From assembly GCA_963978545.1 (NCBI GenBank), contig OZ021721.1, forward strand, positions 102,966,366 through 103,030,365: 64,000 bases of DNA. Direction: 5' to 3'. Under the pieces are notes generated by a model. The model saw only the letters and a list, made by a program, of their open reading frames with translations. It searched no databases and was not told where the DNA came from. The DNA comes from Linyphia triangularis. Lineage: Eukaryota > Arthropoda > Arachnida > Araneae > Linyphiidae. The translations under genes were made by a program, and so were the position numbers. Position 1 is the first letter of the stretch. Every line of letters starts with the position of its first letter. This document shows, one piece after another, positions 61,801 through 64,000 of the stretch.

Positions 61801-63543
61801 CGTTCTGACTCTTTTTGACTGCAAGATCCTTGCATATTATATGTACTGTTGTAAATAAATAAAATGTAAAGTGTGAGACAATCATCCCATAAATGGCTAG
61901 AAAATGAATATAGGAACGGACACTTATATTTAGTCAGTTACAATAGCTCGATTCACATTTAAAGAGAAATTAGTTTTCTTTTTAGTATATTTAGTAAGGC
62001 TATTTTTCAAAAAAAGCTTTCATATGTATATTTATTATTAATTTATATTTGATGATTTTGATTCTTAATTTTTAGGTGGATGGATATGTTTTGAAAGTAC
62101 AACTAAAAACTCCTGACTGGAGTACTAATATATGTAAAACGTTACAAATTTGTCGAAACAATACAAGTCCACTTATTTCAAGTGTCTTAAAGTCGTCTGT
62201 TACTGATATTCCTTTTAGTGAGTTAGCTTGTATTGATGAGAGCAGCCCTACGCATCACAATGCCGTATCTGAGTTAAGTAAGGAAGTCTTGAAATCATTA
62301 GATCACAAAACAGATTGGCCTGGAGCACTAGAGGGTATGCATTTTGACAGTTTACTTATAGAAAACATAATTTTAAATTTGTGATTGAAAGTATTGTAAT
62401 GTTTGCTATATTCTGTGAACATGTCGCAACATAGACTGTAATATTCAATATTTAGTTTTTTAATATTTATTTAATACACCATATTCCTGGATACGCTGTA
62501 ATAAGTTTGAAGTGAAATATTAAATAATGCAACAGATTGGGGAGGGGGAAGTGCCTTTTGACTAGGTAATGTGTTTTCTTAGTATGATACATAATATTCC
62601 ATAGAAAACTATTTCATTTTTTTATAATGAGAGAGGTTATTAATGCTTGTAAAACAACACATATTTCAAACACAAGGGTAATAAGATTTGTTTTATAAAA
62701 TGAATTGATTTACTGAAAAAATTGTAAGACTGTATTTCATTACAAAAATCATCCATTCATTACATTTTTAAAGTAATAAGTCCAATATTTACAGATTGGG
62801 TATTACAACTTGTTCATATGATTATACTCTGTGAAATTTTTCATAAATACACATTATAAATGTTTTGAATTAGAAGCAATTGAATATTTTTTCTGCTTTA
62901 TAAAAAAACTATTATTAAAAATTCTTTAGGTTTTAAAATTATTCTTTACGGTATGTGTGCTTATTTAATATCCATTCTTATAAAAACCTTTTTATGTTGT
63001 AGGTATTGTTATTTTTGTTATTTTCACAATTTTAATTATAAAATAAATTTGTGTATACCTTATTTTACTCTGTTTCAAATATTTCATACTTTAAAAGGAA
63101 CAGCCAAATTTCAATTACAAATTAAAATACATCATTTTCATAAATATTAAAATTAGTGATTCAGTCAAAGGGTACTTAATCTCCTTAAGTTACTAATGAT
63201 ATTCCGAAGAAATACTTAAGAGGAAATTTAAGCATAATCACTAGTCTCAATAATATTTTGAGTTTTAGAAAAATTATATGTGAGAGGTTTTTAAAATATT
63301 GGTAGTTGGCTTTTTATTGCAAAATTGCATTTTCACATGATTTATATGTAAATTATTCCGTTTTGAAATATAGGATACACTGATTCTGATTATGAAGCTA
63401 CCAAGTCTCAACCATCTTCAGGACGTAGTTCTCCTATAACGGAAGGTACAGGGCAGAGATTTGGTTCTCCGGTAAAGCTACCACCTAGACCACCACCTCC
63501 AGTAAAATCTGCTGCTCCTCCAAGACGTCCCCCACCACCACAG
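2003..63543 (+). CDS. Synj: Synaptojanin (Sac and inositol 5-phosphatase), 19 exons, partial at 5' end
   Basis: Synaptojanin removes phosphates from phosphoinositides at synapses. Its Sac domain acts on PI4P/PI3P and its 5-phosphatase domain on PI(4,5)P2, which drives release of adaptors and clathrin from new vesicles. Nineteen exons join in compatible phases into 905 uninterrupted codons. In order, approximate residues: Sac domain 1-345 (with [11 protein letters not shown] and CX5R motif [10 protein letters not shown]), 5-phosphatase about 365-680 ([39 protein letters not shown]), RRM-like domain about 690-775, then a proline-rich start (PPRPPPPVK) that would bind SH3 domains of endophilin or amphiphysin type. 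No catalytic motif is damaged, so this copy looks functional. The N-terminal Sac part is upstream of the window. The C-terminus is uncertain (see exon 19). Domain order and the RRM-like segment exclude plain Sac1, OCRL or INPP5 proteins. Confidence 0.96.
2229..3125. other. Intron 1 with a SINE fragment
   Basis: AT-rich intron. The only recognisable content is a SINE-like copy from about 2751. Confidence 0.6.
2751..2860 (+). mobile_element. tRNA-derived SINE, diverged
   Basis: TAGTTCAGTGGCTAGGGTGC at about 2755 fits a pol III A box. ACAGGTTTTATTTC some 40 bases on is a decayed B box. The GAGTACCGG string that follows resembles the tail of arthropod SINEs. It is not a tRNA gene because no cloverleaf closes. 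Confidence 0.5.
3126..3209 (+). CDS. Synj: Synaptojanin exon 2 (Sac domain)
   Basis: Acceptor TTTCAG, donor GTAAAT. 28 codons, phase 0 at both ends. Encodes the conserved [19 protein letters not shown] segment of the Sac domain. Confidence 0.96.
3210..6441. other. Intron 2, no gene seen
   Basis: 3.2 kb of AT-rich DNA. Near 3260-3600 are two short stretches resembling the ends of the 438-bp element at 38124 (CCAGATTACTGAATTTTCC; CCCAAATCCAGAAATACTGG), too decayed to bound. The 4860-5700 part has more balanced composition and may be an old repeat, but I recognise no family. Confidence 0.45.
6442..6503 (+). CDS. Synj: Synaptojanin exon 3 (Sac domain)
   Basis: Acceptor TTACTAG, donor GTATTT. 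20 codons plus two bases, encoding [20 protein letters not shown] and the start of Arg. It is too short to be found as an ORF alone but matches the family exactly between the neighbouring exons. Ends in phase 2. Confidence 0.95.
8198..8854. mobile_element. MITE with TTAA target duplication
   Basis: Left end GGGGTCAAAAACTCAAAATT is mirrored at the right end: the reverse complement of the last bases begins GGGGGTCTAGAACTCAAAATT (one base longer). Both ends abut TTAA (8194-8197 and 8855-8858), as in piggyBac and Kolobok transposons. The interior is extremely AT-rich, has an internal hairpin near 8700-8770 and codes for nothing. Superfamily assignment is inference. Confidence 0.7.
9797..10582 (+). 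pseudogene. Tc1-like transposase pseudogene
   Basis: Remnant of a Tc1/mariner DDE transposase. The start reads [13 protein letters not shown], then a frameshift and stop follow. Later pieces read [24 protein letters not shown] (first catalytic Asp in FTDE) and [13 protein letters not shown] plus [17 protein letters not shown] (second Asp in MDDN and the Glu in the PDLNPIE-type motif). Between the N-terminal helix-turn-helix region and FTDE a stretch of perhaps 200 bp is missing. A Trp codon at the end (LLEEW type) is now TGA. TIRs could not be bounded; TGTACGGTTGCATAGGCATG near 9495 may be part of the left one. It is inactive. Confidence 0.85.
10938..10980. repeat. (AT)n microsatellite
   Basis: More than 20 uninterrupted TA units. 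Confidence 0.95.
11155..11251 (+). CDS. Synj: Synaptojanin exon 4 (Sac domain)
   Basis: Acceptor TTTTACAG, donor GTGAAG. The first base completes Arg, then 32 codons give [12 protein letters not shown] and [13 protein letters not shown], conserved in the family. Ends in phase 0. Confidence 0.95.
11590..12450. repeat. Highly diverged tandem repeats, ~150-270 bp units
   Basis: A motif of the form GAGCTA..CTGATTTCAA recurs near 11605, 11840, 12105, 12255 and 12412, each followed by a stretch on GTGGAATATTCC/CTACCC themes. Unit lengths are irregular. Origin unknown; a similar theme is seen at 44600-44930. Confidence 0.4.
12722..12748. other. Short perfect hairpin
   Basis: GATCTCTTGC and its exact reverse complement GCAAGAGATC are separated by seven bases. 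Confidence 0.6.
12879..13332. repeat. Left inverted arm
   Basis: Inverted match to about 18850-19526, interrupted there by the foldback insertion at 19191-19427. Identity is high over 13010-13320 and falls outward. Includes the GGCGGCC-containing blocks at about 13140 and 13303. Confidence 0.8.
13333..13512 (-). mobile_element. tRNA-derived SINE (minus strand) in left arm
   Basis: On the minus strand it starts with a tRNA-like head: B box GGGTTCGCATCCCG, an A-box-like GGCTGTGTAGCTC upstream, then ATCCACGTTAAGTTGCAGGTCC, and a tail of AACCAACCAACCAACCTG. The same SINE occurs at 18680-18848 at the mirrored position of the other arm. Confidence 0.75.
14855..14862. repeat. 8-bp target duplication, left copy
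   Basis: CTATGCAG, repeated exactly at 17133-17140 on the other side of the inserted transposon. Confidence 0.9.
14863..17132 (+). mobile_element. 2.27-kb TIR transposon, TAGGGTGGTT family
   Basis: Begins TAGGGTGGTT and ends AACCACCCTA, a perfect 10-bp terminal match inside inverted arms of several hundred bases (both carry CGATCGCGCATTCACCTCAAA and TTTGCAAT..AGTGAAAGG). It is flanked by 8-bp duplications. Removing it plus one duplication restores the reading frame of the host pseudogene (GAC TAT GCA GTC AAG). An 8-bp duplication is typical of hAT-type elements but not exclusive to them, so the superfamily is left open. A second copy of the family lies at 49428-60490. Confidence 0.88.
15480..16660 (+). 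pseudogene. Degenerate transposon protein inside the TAGGGTGGTT element
   Basis: No open frame survives, but scattered + strand segments such as [18 protein letters not shown] (about 15915-15970), [14 protein letters not shown] (about 16030) and CHSQAVERL (about 16565) resemble an uncharacterised protein family that is repetitive in arthropod genomes and is presumably its transposase. The same interior, in opposite orientation, is found at about 49930-51130. Confidence 0.55.
17133..17140. repeat. 8-bp target duplication, right copy
   Basis: CTATGCAG, identical to 14855-14862. Confidence 0.9.
18400..19040. repeat. ~170-bp tandem sub-repeats of the right arm
   Basis: Blocks containing GGCCATnTTGAATTT, then TACCATT..AAAG..ATTTTATTT, then CAACAAGT, then GCTATTATTCTG, recur near 18550 and 18880, with partial copies at about 18480 and 19030. 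A SINE splits the array. Confidence 0.6.
18680..18848 (+). mobile_element. tRNA-derived SINE (plus strand) in right arm
   Basis: Same family as 13333-13512: TATGGTTAGCGCTCCAACTT head, TCCACGTTAAGCTGCAG middle and ACCAACCAACCTG tail. The B box is eroded (GGTGCCGAATTAGAAT). It sits at the mirrored site of the inverted arm. Confidence 0.75.
19188..19427. mobile_element. Small foldback element inside right arm
   Basis: TTGTTGTAAATT at the left is mirrored by AATTTACAACAA at the right, and about 100 bases of each half pair (AAATTTTCTTCTCA and CATGCATAG motifs on both sides). The left arm of the big element lacks it, so it inserted after the arms formed. Confidence 0.65.
21190..21359 (+). CDS. Synj: Synaptojanin exon 5 (Sac domain)
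   Basis: Acceptor GTTTTCAG, donor GTATTT. 56 codons plus two bases: [29 protein letters not shown] and [15 protein letters not shown]. Phase 0 in, phase 2 out. Confidence 0.94.
22100..22390. repeat. Direct repeat, copy 1
   Basis: Shares AGCAGATAATTTTGAATTTT, a GAACnTnGCCGANGCTCTT block and GTGTTGTGTTA..TTGTTTG, in the same order, with 25235-25505. Confidence 0.7.
23013..23353. mobile_element. Long hairpin (foldback element)
   Basis: Left arm 23013-23148 and right arm 23225-23353 are near-complementary over about 130 bases (ends AATTAATAGTTTAAAAAACT; inner ends GTGGGGTG/CACCCC), with a 76-base loop. The outer 45 bases of the left arm are also present as a direct repeat at about 22951-22995. 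Confidence 0.8.
23637..24730. repeat. ~300-bp units, three forward then two reversed
   Basis: A block reading CCTTCCnGGAGGTCTTTCAAG then AAACTGAAA..ATTTT and TCTTGAATGGAAGGAAAT occurs forward near 23640, 23940 and 24230. Its reverse complement (GAAAATGCGTTTCAGTTT) occurs near 24360 and 24665. The array flips orientation near 24300. ORFs 24232-24486 and 24595-24810 are by-products. Confidence 0.7.
25235..25505. repeat. Direct repeat, copy 2
   Basis: Same order of motifs as 22100-22390. It is followed at about 25540 by the CCTCCCGGAAG motif directly, whereas in copy 1 about 950 bases including the hairpin intervene. Confidence 0.7.
25753..25918 (-). mobile_element. tRNA-derived SINE (minus strand)
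   Basis: Reads, on the minus strand, AGCGCTCTGGATGATGGGTT then CGAATCCCGGG (B box), then GCATGGATGTTCAT and ATCCATGTTAAGTTGTAGGT. Same family as 13333-13512. Confidence 0.7.
26490..27090 (+). repeat. 290-bp tandem pair, each with a tRNA-SINE head
   Basis: ACCTCCCGGA begins at 26501 and 26791, and the following 290 bases are repeated. Each unit contains TATATCTTGCT, ATGACATCCTG and a SINE: CGCTCTG head, then TCTGGGTTCGAATCCTGGGTT or GCTGGGTTCGAATCCTGGGT with an intact B box, then AATCCACGCTAA. The second copy ends in AAACCAACCAAC. Confidence 0.75.
28054..29097. other. Right part of intron 5, no gene seen
   Basis: AT-rich, no repeat or coding signal recognised. Confidence 0.5.
29098..29179 (+). 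CDS. Synj: Synaptojanin exon 6 (Sac catalytic motif)
   Basis: Acceptor TTTTTAG, donor GTTAGA. Completes Arg, then 27 codons containing [13 protein letters not shown], the CX5R phosphatase loop of Sac enzymes with its nucleophilic Cys and Arg intact, and TFIGLE. Ends in phase 0. Confidence 0.97.
29286..29438 (+). CDS. Synj: Synaptojanin exon 7 (Sac domain)
   Basis: Follows a 106-base intron. Acceptor TATAAG, donor GTAAGT. 51 codons, phase 0/0, including [10 protein letters not shown] and [15 protein letters not shown]. Confidence 0.95.
29559..29945. mobile_element. 387-bp MITE, CAGGGTTCCCAC-type ends
   Basis: Left end CAGAGTTTCCAC; reverse complement of the right end CAGGGTTCCCAC. Internal GTGCTTAAAA/GGTCCTTAAAAG repeats. 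A related right end occurs at about 1365-1448. No clean target duplication, partly because the site is itself a tandem repeat. Confidence 0.6.
29946..30050. repeat. AT-rich tandem repeat, ~40-bp unit
   Basis: TTTTTATAGTATTTTCTTTT recurs three times, the later copies slightly altered, separated by TATTGAT. One more partial unit lies left of the MITE at about 29545. Confidence 0.7.
30223..30492 (+). mobile_element. SINE, second family
   Basis: Head GTGGCCTGTAGTGCAGAGCA (A-box-like) and GGGATTGAATC (B-box-like), a 150-base body ending ATGTGAGATAATGTCC, and a tail AAGCCAACCAACCAACCTG. A body fragment of the same family is at about 61270-61370. Confidence 0.65.
30765..30921 (+). CDS. Synj: Synaptojanin exon 8 (end of Sac domain)
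   Basis: Acceptor TGTTTTAG, donor GTAAGT. 52 codons plus one base: [28 protein letters not shown]. Ends in phase 1. Confidence 0.95.
30922..32846. other. Intron 8, nothing recognised
   Basis: 1.9 kb of AT-rich intron. The ORF at 31759-31986 has no family resemblance. Confidence 0.5.
32847..33029 (+). CDS. Synj: Synaptojanin exon 9 (start of 5-phosphatase)
   Basis: Acceptor TTATTTAG. Completes Phe, then 60 codons. [17 protein letters not shown] opens the inositol 5-phosphatase domain; [11 protein letters not shown] follows. The donor GTTTGT is weak but is the only one that keeps the frame into exon 10 (G + AT = Asp). Confidence 0.92.
33030..35274. other. Intron 9 with truncated pogo-like element
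   Basis: The truncated element covers about 33160-34830; the rest is AT- or C-run-rich intron. Confidence 0.7.
33160..34830 (-). mobile_element. Pogo-like element copy A, truncated, minus strand
   Basis: Its reverse complement starts CAGTAAAAGCCTGATTATCT and is colinear with 39053-40890: TTGGCGCTATTTTGCCAAAA, CATCCGGAAAATGTGCAATT and TGTGCACAAAATGGCA occur in both in order. The distal end is missing. The minus-strand ORFs here (34394-34579, 34710-34961) are not conserved in the other copy. Confidence 0.8.
35275..35359 (+). CDS. Synj: Synaptojanin exon 10 (5-phosphatase)
   Basis: Acceptor TTCTTAG, donor GTAATT. Encodes [20 protein letters not shown], a conserved part of the 5-phosphatase fold. 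Phase 1 in, phase 2 out. Confidence 0.95.
35360..36486. other. Intron 10 with a candidate MITE
   Basis: AT-rich; the only structure seen is the 319-bp candidate MITE at 36102-36420. Confidence 0.5.
36102..36420. mobile_element. Candidate MITE with ~18-bp TIRs
   Basis: Left end TAAAGTTCTCTTGTTTAAAG; reverse complement of the right end TAAGTTCTCTTGTTTATAGC. The interior is AT-rich with a short (AT)n. Target duplication not clear. Confidence 0.55.
36487..36627 (+). CDS. Synj: Synaptojanin exon 11 (5-phosphatase)
   Basis: Acceptor GCTCTAG, donor GTAGGT. 46 codons with split codons at both ends: [15 protein letters not shown] and [20 protein letters not shown]. Confidence 0.95.
36628..37544. other. 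Intron 11, nothing recognised
   Basis: AT-rich intron; no repeat or coding signal recognised. Confidence 0.5.
37545..37737 (+). CDS. Synj: Synaptojanin exon 12 (5-phosphatase)
   Basis: Acceptor TTTGCAG, donor GTAAGA. 64 codons: [20 protein letters not shown], then VAIRM and [12 protein letters not shown], both active-site surroundings of the family. Ends in phase 0. Confidence 0.97.
37824..37982 (+). CDS. Synj: Synaptojanin exon 13 (5-phosphatase catalytic motif)
   Basis: Follows an 86-base intron. Acceptor TTTTCAG, donor GTGAGT. 53 codons, phase 0/0, with [14 protein letters not shown], the catalytic Asp-Asn motif of the endonuclease/phosphatase fold. Confidence 0.97.
38124..38561. mobile_element. 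438-bp pogo-like MITE
   Basis: Left end CAGTAAAATATCCGAAATCC; reverse complement of the right end CAGTAGAGTATCTCAAATCC. TA on both sides (38122-38123, 38562-38563). Noncoding. Confidence 0.7.
39053..41092 (+). mobile_element. 2.04-kb pogo-like element copy B
   Basis: Left end CAGTAAAAGCCCGATTATC; reverse complement of the right end CAGTAAAAGCCTGATTATC. TA flanks on both sides (39051-39052, 41093-41094). Repeated TCCGGAATT/ATCCGG motifs. No transposase frame is visible, so it is probably non-autonomous. TIR and TA site fit the Tc1/mariner-pogo group; that assignment is inference. Confidence 0.8.
40788..40816. repeat. (AT)n microsatellite
   Basis: About 14 TA units inside the pogo-like element. 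Confidence 0.9.
41301..41448 (+). CDS. Synj: Synaptojanin exon 14 (5-phosphatase)
   Basis: Acceptor TGTTTTAG, donor GTAATT. 49 codons plus one base: [20 protein letters not shown] and [13 protein letters not shown]. An alternative donor at 41438 (GTGCAT) would break the frame into exon 15. Confidence 0.95.
41449..41895. other. Intron 14, nothing recognised
   Basis: 447 bases of AT-rich intron; no repeat or coding signal recognised. Confidence 0.5.
41896..41962 (+). CDS. Synj: Synaptojanin exon 15 (5-phosphatase)
   Basis: Acceptor TTTGCAG, donor GTAAAT. 21 codons with split codons at both ends: [20 protein letters not shown] then H. With exon 16 it forms the catalytic SDHRPV motif. Confidence 0.95.
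42110..42330 (+). mobile_element. SINE-like fragment
   Basis: ATTGCATGCCTAGCATGCAA then CTCGATATCAATCCTCG look like decayed A and B boxes, followed by a body with GGGGCTGCCTAGTGGG. Weaker evidence than the other SINEs. Confidence 0.4.
42556..42900 (-). mobile_element. Possible Helitron terminus (minus strand)
   Basis: On the minus strand the sequence ends GGGGCGGAGCCCCTTAG followed by T, a GC-rich hairpin close to the end, as in Helitron 3' termini (canonical CTRR; here CTTAG). The GC-rich block upstream contains a GCGATCTC motif repeated in both orientations. No 5' end was found. Confidence 0.35.
44600..44930. repeat. ~150-bp tandem pair
   Basis: ACACAACTCTGAACAAACTG..GGTACAAATGTCAACAAGG and CACAACTCTTAAATTTGGTA..CGAGTGTCAACAAAGG are about 150 bases apart, each followed by AATCTATTCnnATCT-like and TTTCAAnAnGnGnTATCCCAAT-like blocks. 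Confidence 0.5.
46837..47037 (+). CDS. Synj: Synaptojanin exon 16 (end of 5-phosphatase, start of RRM-like)
   Basis: Acceptor GATTTCAG, donor GTATAC. Completes Arg, then [15 protein letters not shown] (end of the phosphatase), [12 protein letters not shown] and [11 protein letters not shown], which match the beginning of the RRM-like segment of synaptojanins. Ends in phase 2. Confidence 0.95.
47038..48469. other. Intron 16, nothing recognised
   Basis: 1.4 kb of AT-rich intron ending in a long T-run before the acceptor. The region 47700-47930 is less AT-rich but matches nothing I know. Confidence 0.5.
48470..48548 (+). CDS. Synj: Synaptojanin exon 17 (RRM-like)
   Basis: Acceptor after a T-run, donor GTAAGA. 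26 codons: [20 protein letters not shown] and EYNNVE, corresponding to the strand-loop-helix part of the RRM-like domain. Ends in phase 0. Confidence 0.93.
48935..49427 (+). repeat. Dispersed repeat, copy 1 (split by later insertion)
   Basis: Shares TAATGAAAGTATAGCAT, ACAAATTGACCTACAATGTT followed by CAAATTTGGTGTGC, and AAAATCGT(G/T)CATG with 63690-64000. It continues beyond the inserted transposon at about 60491. Confidence 0.75.
49420..49427. repeat. 8-bp target duplication of the outer transposon, left
   Basis: TTGAGCAT, repeated at 60491-60498. Confidence 0.85.
49740..49923 (+). mobile_element. 184-bp tRNA-derived SINE with target duplication
   Basis: Pol III A box TATAGTGGTTAGCGTGC (about 49757) and B box GGTTCGAGTAC (49797). 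The tail ends AACAACCAATCAA. Flanked by the direct repeat TCCTGAT (49733-49739 and 49924-49930). Not a tRNA gene: no acceptor stem partner. Confidence 0.8.
49930..51130 (-). pseudogene. Degenerate transposon protein of copy 2
   Basis: The minus strand matches the 15480-16660 interior of copy 1 at the nucleotide level (GTAGATAGTACTACAAC, GATTTTTTACGTGTTGAATG and others), with frameshifts and stops. Product unknown, presumed transposase. Confidence 0.5.
51465..52122 (+). repeat. 5' LTR of Gypsy-type element
   Basis: TGTTAGGAATTTCTG to CCACACAACA, 658 bp. It matches the 3' LTR apart from point changes and a block of about 65 bp (GCCAAATTTGGC-type repeats) absent here. A TATATAAGG box is at about 51830, AATAAA at about 52062. 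Confidence 0.92.
51829..51837 (+). promoter_or_regulatory. LTR TATA box
   Basis: TATATAAGG in the 5' LTR (3' LTR: TATATACGG), followed about 55 bases later by TCTCAGTGAGCATTCAG, an initiator-like stretch. Inference from position. Confidence 0.55.
52125..52140 (+). other. Primer-binding site, tRNA-Leu type
   Basis: TGGTGTCAGAAGTGGG, two bases after the LTR end, is complementary to the 3' end expected of a eukaryotic tRNA-Leu (CCCACTTCTGACACCA). The same site recurs in each 556-bp repeat. Confidence 0.85.
52147..52840 (+). pseudogene. gag 5' region, first copy
   Basis: ATG at 52147 opens 31 codons ([13 protein letters not shown] start, a charged helical segment) and hits TGA at 52240. Downstream, [13 protein letters not shown] coiled-coil repeats continue with a frameshift. 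It ends at the junction with the tandem array. This copy retains about 307 bp of coiled coil that the later copies lack. Confidence 0.8.
52841..55065 (+). repeat. Tandem array, four 556-bp units of LTR end + PBS + gag start
   Basis: Units begin at 52841, 53397, 53953 and 54509. Each runs from ATTGTTGTGTAAAGAGC (inside the LTR, as at 51978) through the LTR end, the primer site and the gag start to CCAAAGAGC in the capsid region. Units are almost identical: the last has one extra base before AAACGATTTCC and one C-to-T. All share the gag TGA. Confidence 0.95.
54901..55575 (+). pseudogene. gag capsid and nucleocapsid, degenerate
   Basis: Capsid-like segment with [18 protein letters not shown] and [20 protein letters not shown] frameshift near 55200 moves the reading to the frame with [17 protein letters not shown]; a further stop at 55447. 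A zinc knuckle follows, [14 protein letters not shown], in which the fourth metal ligand (Cys) is Tyr (55554-55556). Confidence 0.85.
55576..55975 (+). pseudogene. Retrotransposon aspartic protease, inactive
   Basis: In frame with the zinc knuckle. [18 protein letters not shown] carries the active-site Asp but Arg where DTGA needs Gly. The second conserved block reads [10 protein letters not shown]. Terminated by TAG at 55974 just before the MITE. Confidence 0.8.
55981..56631. mobile_element. 651-bp foldback MITE
   Basis: The whole element is one long inverted repeat. It starts AGAGGCGGCTGCAATTTTTG and its reverse complement starts AGAGGCGACTGCAATTTTTG. The arms pair with mismatches to the exact midpoint near 56306, a palindrome TTACGTCACTTATGACGTAA. 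A 3-bp flank CTG is present on both sides (55978-55980, 56632-56634). Noncoding. Confidence 0.88.
56690..57640 (+). pseudogene. Reverse transcriptase, truncated and broken
   Basis: Linker with [12 protein letters not shown], then a frameshift near 57090, then a long open stretch with [35 protein letters not shown] and [23 protein letters not shown] at 57510 precedes [17 protein letters not shown]. The active-site box is YLND instead of YLDD. Directly after it the sequence jumps to RNase H. Confidence 0.9.
57625..57860 (+). pseudogene. RNase H remnant fused to RT
   Basis: [20 protein letters not shown] follows the RT box within a few codons, so the RT thumb and the first part of RNase H are deleted. 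Then a frameshift, and [14 protein letters not shown] and [18 protein letters not shown], the usual end of RNase H. Confidence 0.85.
57861..59258 (+). pseudogene. Integrase, inactive
   Basis: Zinc-binding H-H-C-C region ([28 protein letters not shown]). Catalytic core with [17 protein letters not shown] (first Asp) and [10 protein letters not shown] (second Asp); the expected Glu is Gly in [13 protein letters not shown] at 58517 and TAG at 58904 interrupt. The C-terminal GPY/F module ([20 protein letters not shown]) and end PYYGHSL are clear. Stop at 59256-59258. Confidence 0.9.
59259..59479. other. Untranslated tail of the retrotransposon
   Basis: No env-like frame between the integrase stop and the polypurine tract. 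Confidence 0.7.
59480..59492 (+). other. Polypurine tract
   Basis: GGGAGGGGGGTAA directly before the 3' LTR, the usual plus-strand primer position. Confidence 0.85.
59493..60216 (+). repeat. 3' LTR of Gypsy-type element
   Basis: TGTTACGAATTTCTG to CCACACAACA, 724 bp. Longer than the 5' LTR by a block near 59765-59825 of GCCAAA/TTTGGC inverted motifs. Confidence 0.92.
60491..60498. repeat. 8-bp target duplication of the outer transposon, right
   Basis: TTGAGCAT, identical to 49420-49427. Confidence 0.85.
61270..61370 (+). mobile_element. SINE body fragment
   Basis: ATTTTAATGAAGTTTTGGCC..CTAATGTGGC and GTGTAAGATAATGT parallel the body of the SINE at 30223-30492 (CAATGAAGTTTTGGTCC.., GTGAGATAATGT). 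No head or tail. Confidence 0.45.
62076..62334 (+). CDS. Synj: Synaptojanin exon 18 (end of RRM-like, linker)
   Basis: Acceptor TTTTTAG, donor GTATGC. 86 codons plus one base: [19 protein letters not shown] closes the RRM-like domain, then a Ser-rich linker of low conservation. Ends in phase 1. Confidence 0.92.
62335..63373. other. Intron 18, nothing recognised
   Basis: 1.0 kb of AT-rich intron; no repeat or coding signal recognised. Confidence 0.5.
63374..63543 (+). CDS. Synj: Synaptojanin exon 19 (proline-rich start)
   Basis: Acceptor AAATATAG. Completes Gly, then 56 codons: [20 protein letters not shown] and [20 protein letters not shown], a set of SH3-ligand-like motifs. The possible donor CAG/GTTTAA is weak. 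If not spliced, the frame reads one more Val and stops at TAA 63547-63549. Confidence 0.88.
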
Positions 63544-63625
63544 GTTTAAAACTTAGATTGCATTGTATTATAACTTTTTAAGTTTTAAGATAATTGTTAA
63601 GTCTCTAATAGTAGTTATACTTCAA

Positions 63626-63631
63626 AATAAA
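63626..63631 (+). terminator. Candidate polyadenylation signal
   Basis: AATAAA 76 bases after the in-frame TAA of exon 19, followed by ATGTGTCATTTATTGT, a T/GT-rich downstream stretch. It would end a short synaptojanin isoform. Such hexamers are common by chance in AT-rich DNA. Confidence 0.4.
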
Positions 63632-63689
63632 ATACATTTTCTAACAATGTGTCATTTATTGTAATTTAATTTTTAGTAGCATTCACTCA

Positions 63690-64000
63690 ATTGTTCATTG
63701 AATTTTTACTTTCAATTATTCGTATGCTTACATAGGTTAATGAAAGTATAGCATCGTTAAAAAAAATTATGATTATTATTGTTATTATTATTTTTTTGAT
63801 TTTTTGCATTTCTCCATGTTTTAGAATGTCTTGATTTAAAATTTGGCCAAAAAAAATATCTGTGTGTTTACGAGGTCAGAATAACTCCTGAACAAATTGA
63901 CCTACAATGTTCAAATTTGGTGTGCTGGTTACTGGTGGCCTATGGGACCTACCATTAAGGTTTTCGTCAAAATCGTTCATGCACATAAGGTTAAAATCAT
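63690..64000 (+). repeat. Dispersed repeat, copy 2
   Basis: Same family and orientation as 48935-49427; continues past the window end. Confidence 0.75.

Larger units (their letters stand above)
48549..62075. other. Intron 17 (13.5 kb) hosting nested transposons
   Basis: The largest intron of the window. 48549-48934: no feature. 48935-60700: repeat and nested transposons. 60700-62075: AT-rich, with a SINE body fragment at about 61270-61370. Confidence 0.8.

Overview
This window looks like a piece of an arthropod nuclear genome, most likely an arachnid (spider-type). It is AT-rich, has GT/AG introns of 0.1 to 13.5 kb, tRNA-derived SINEs with (AACC)n-like tails, and Gypsy, Tc1, pogo-like and other DNA transposons typical of such genomes. 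The species call is inference; eukaryotic and arthropod-like is the firm part.

One host gene fills the window on the + strand: synaptojanin (Synj), a phosphoinositide phosphatase that sheds clathrin coats from endocytosed synaptic vesicles. I trace 19 consecutive coding exons (2003-63543) with matching splice phases. They encode 905 residues in order: most of the Sac phosphatase domain (catalytic CX5R in exon 6), the whole inositol 5-phosphatase domain (exons 9-16), the RRM-like domain (exons 16-18) and the start of the proline-rich tail (exon 19). The first Sac exons lie upstream of the window. Exon 19 either continues through a weak donor or ends at an in-frame TAA with AATAAA close behind.

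Almost everything else is intronic transposon material. Intron 4 (11.3-21.2 kb) holds a roughly 6.6-kb element with long inverted arms. Its broken gene belongs to a widespread invertebrate repeat family with acidic nuclease-like motifs and a CXC-type cysteine tail. A 2.27-kb TIR transposon (TAGGGTGGTT ends, 8-bp target duplication) has landed inside that gene. Intron 5 (21.4-29.1 kb) holds a 6.4-kb TIR element full of direct and inverted sub-repeats and a long hairpin. Intron 3 holds a Tc1-like pseudogene and a TTAA-flanked MITE. Introns 9 and 13 hold oppositely oriented copies of a pogo-like element that bracket exons 10-13. Intron 17 (48.5-62.1 kb) is a three-level nest: a TAGGGTGGTT-family transposon (49428-60490), interrupted by a Gypsy-type LTR retrotransposon (51465-60216), itself interrupted by a 651-bp foldback MITE. 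The retrotransposon also carries a striking 556-bp tandem array made of LTR end, primer-binding site and gag start.

No intact transposon protein, structural RNA gene, CRISPR array or second host gene was found.
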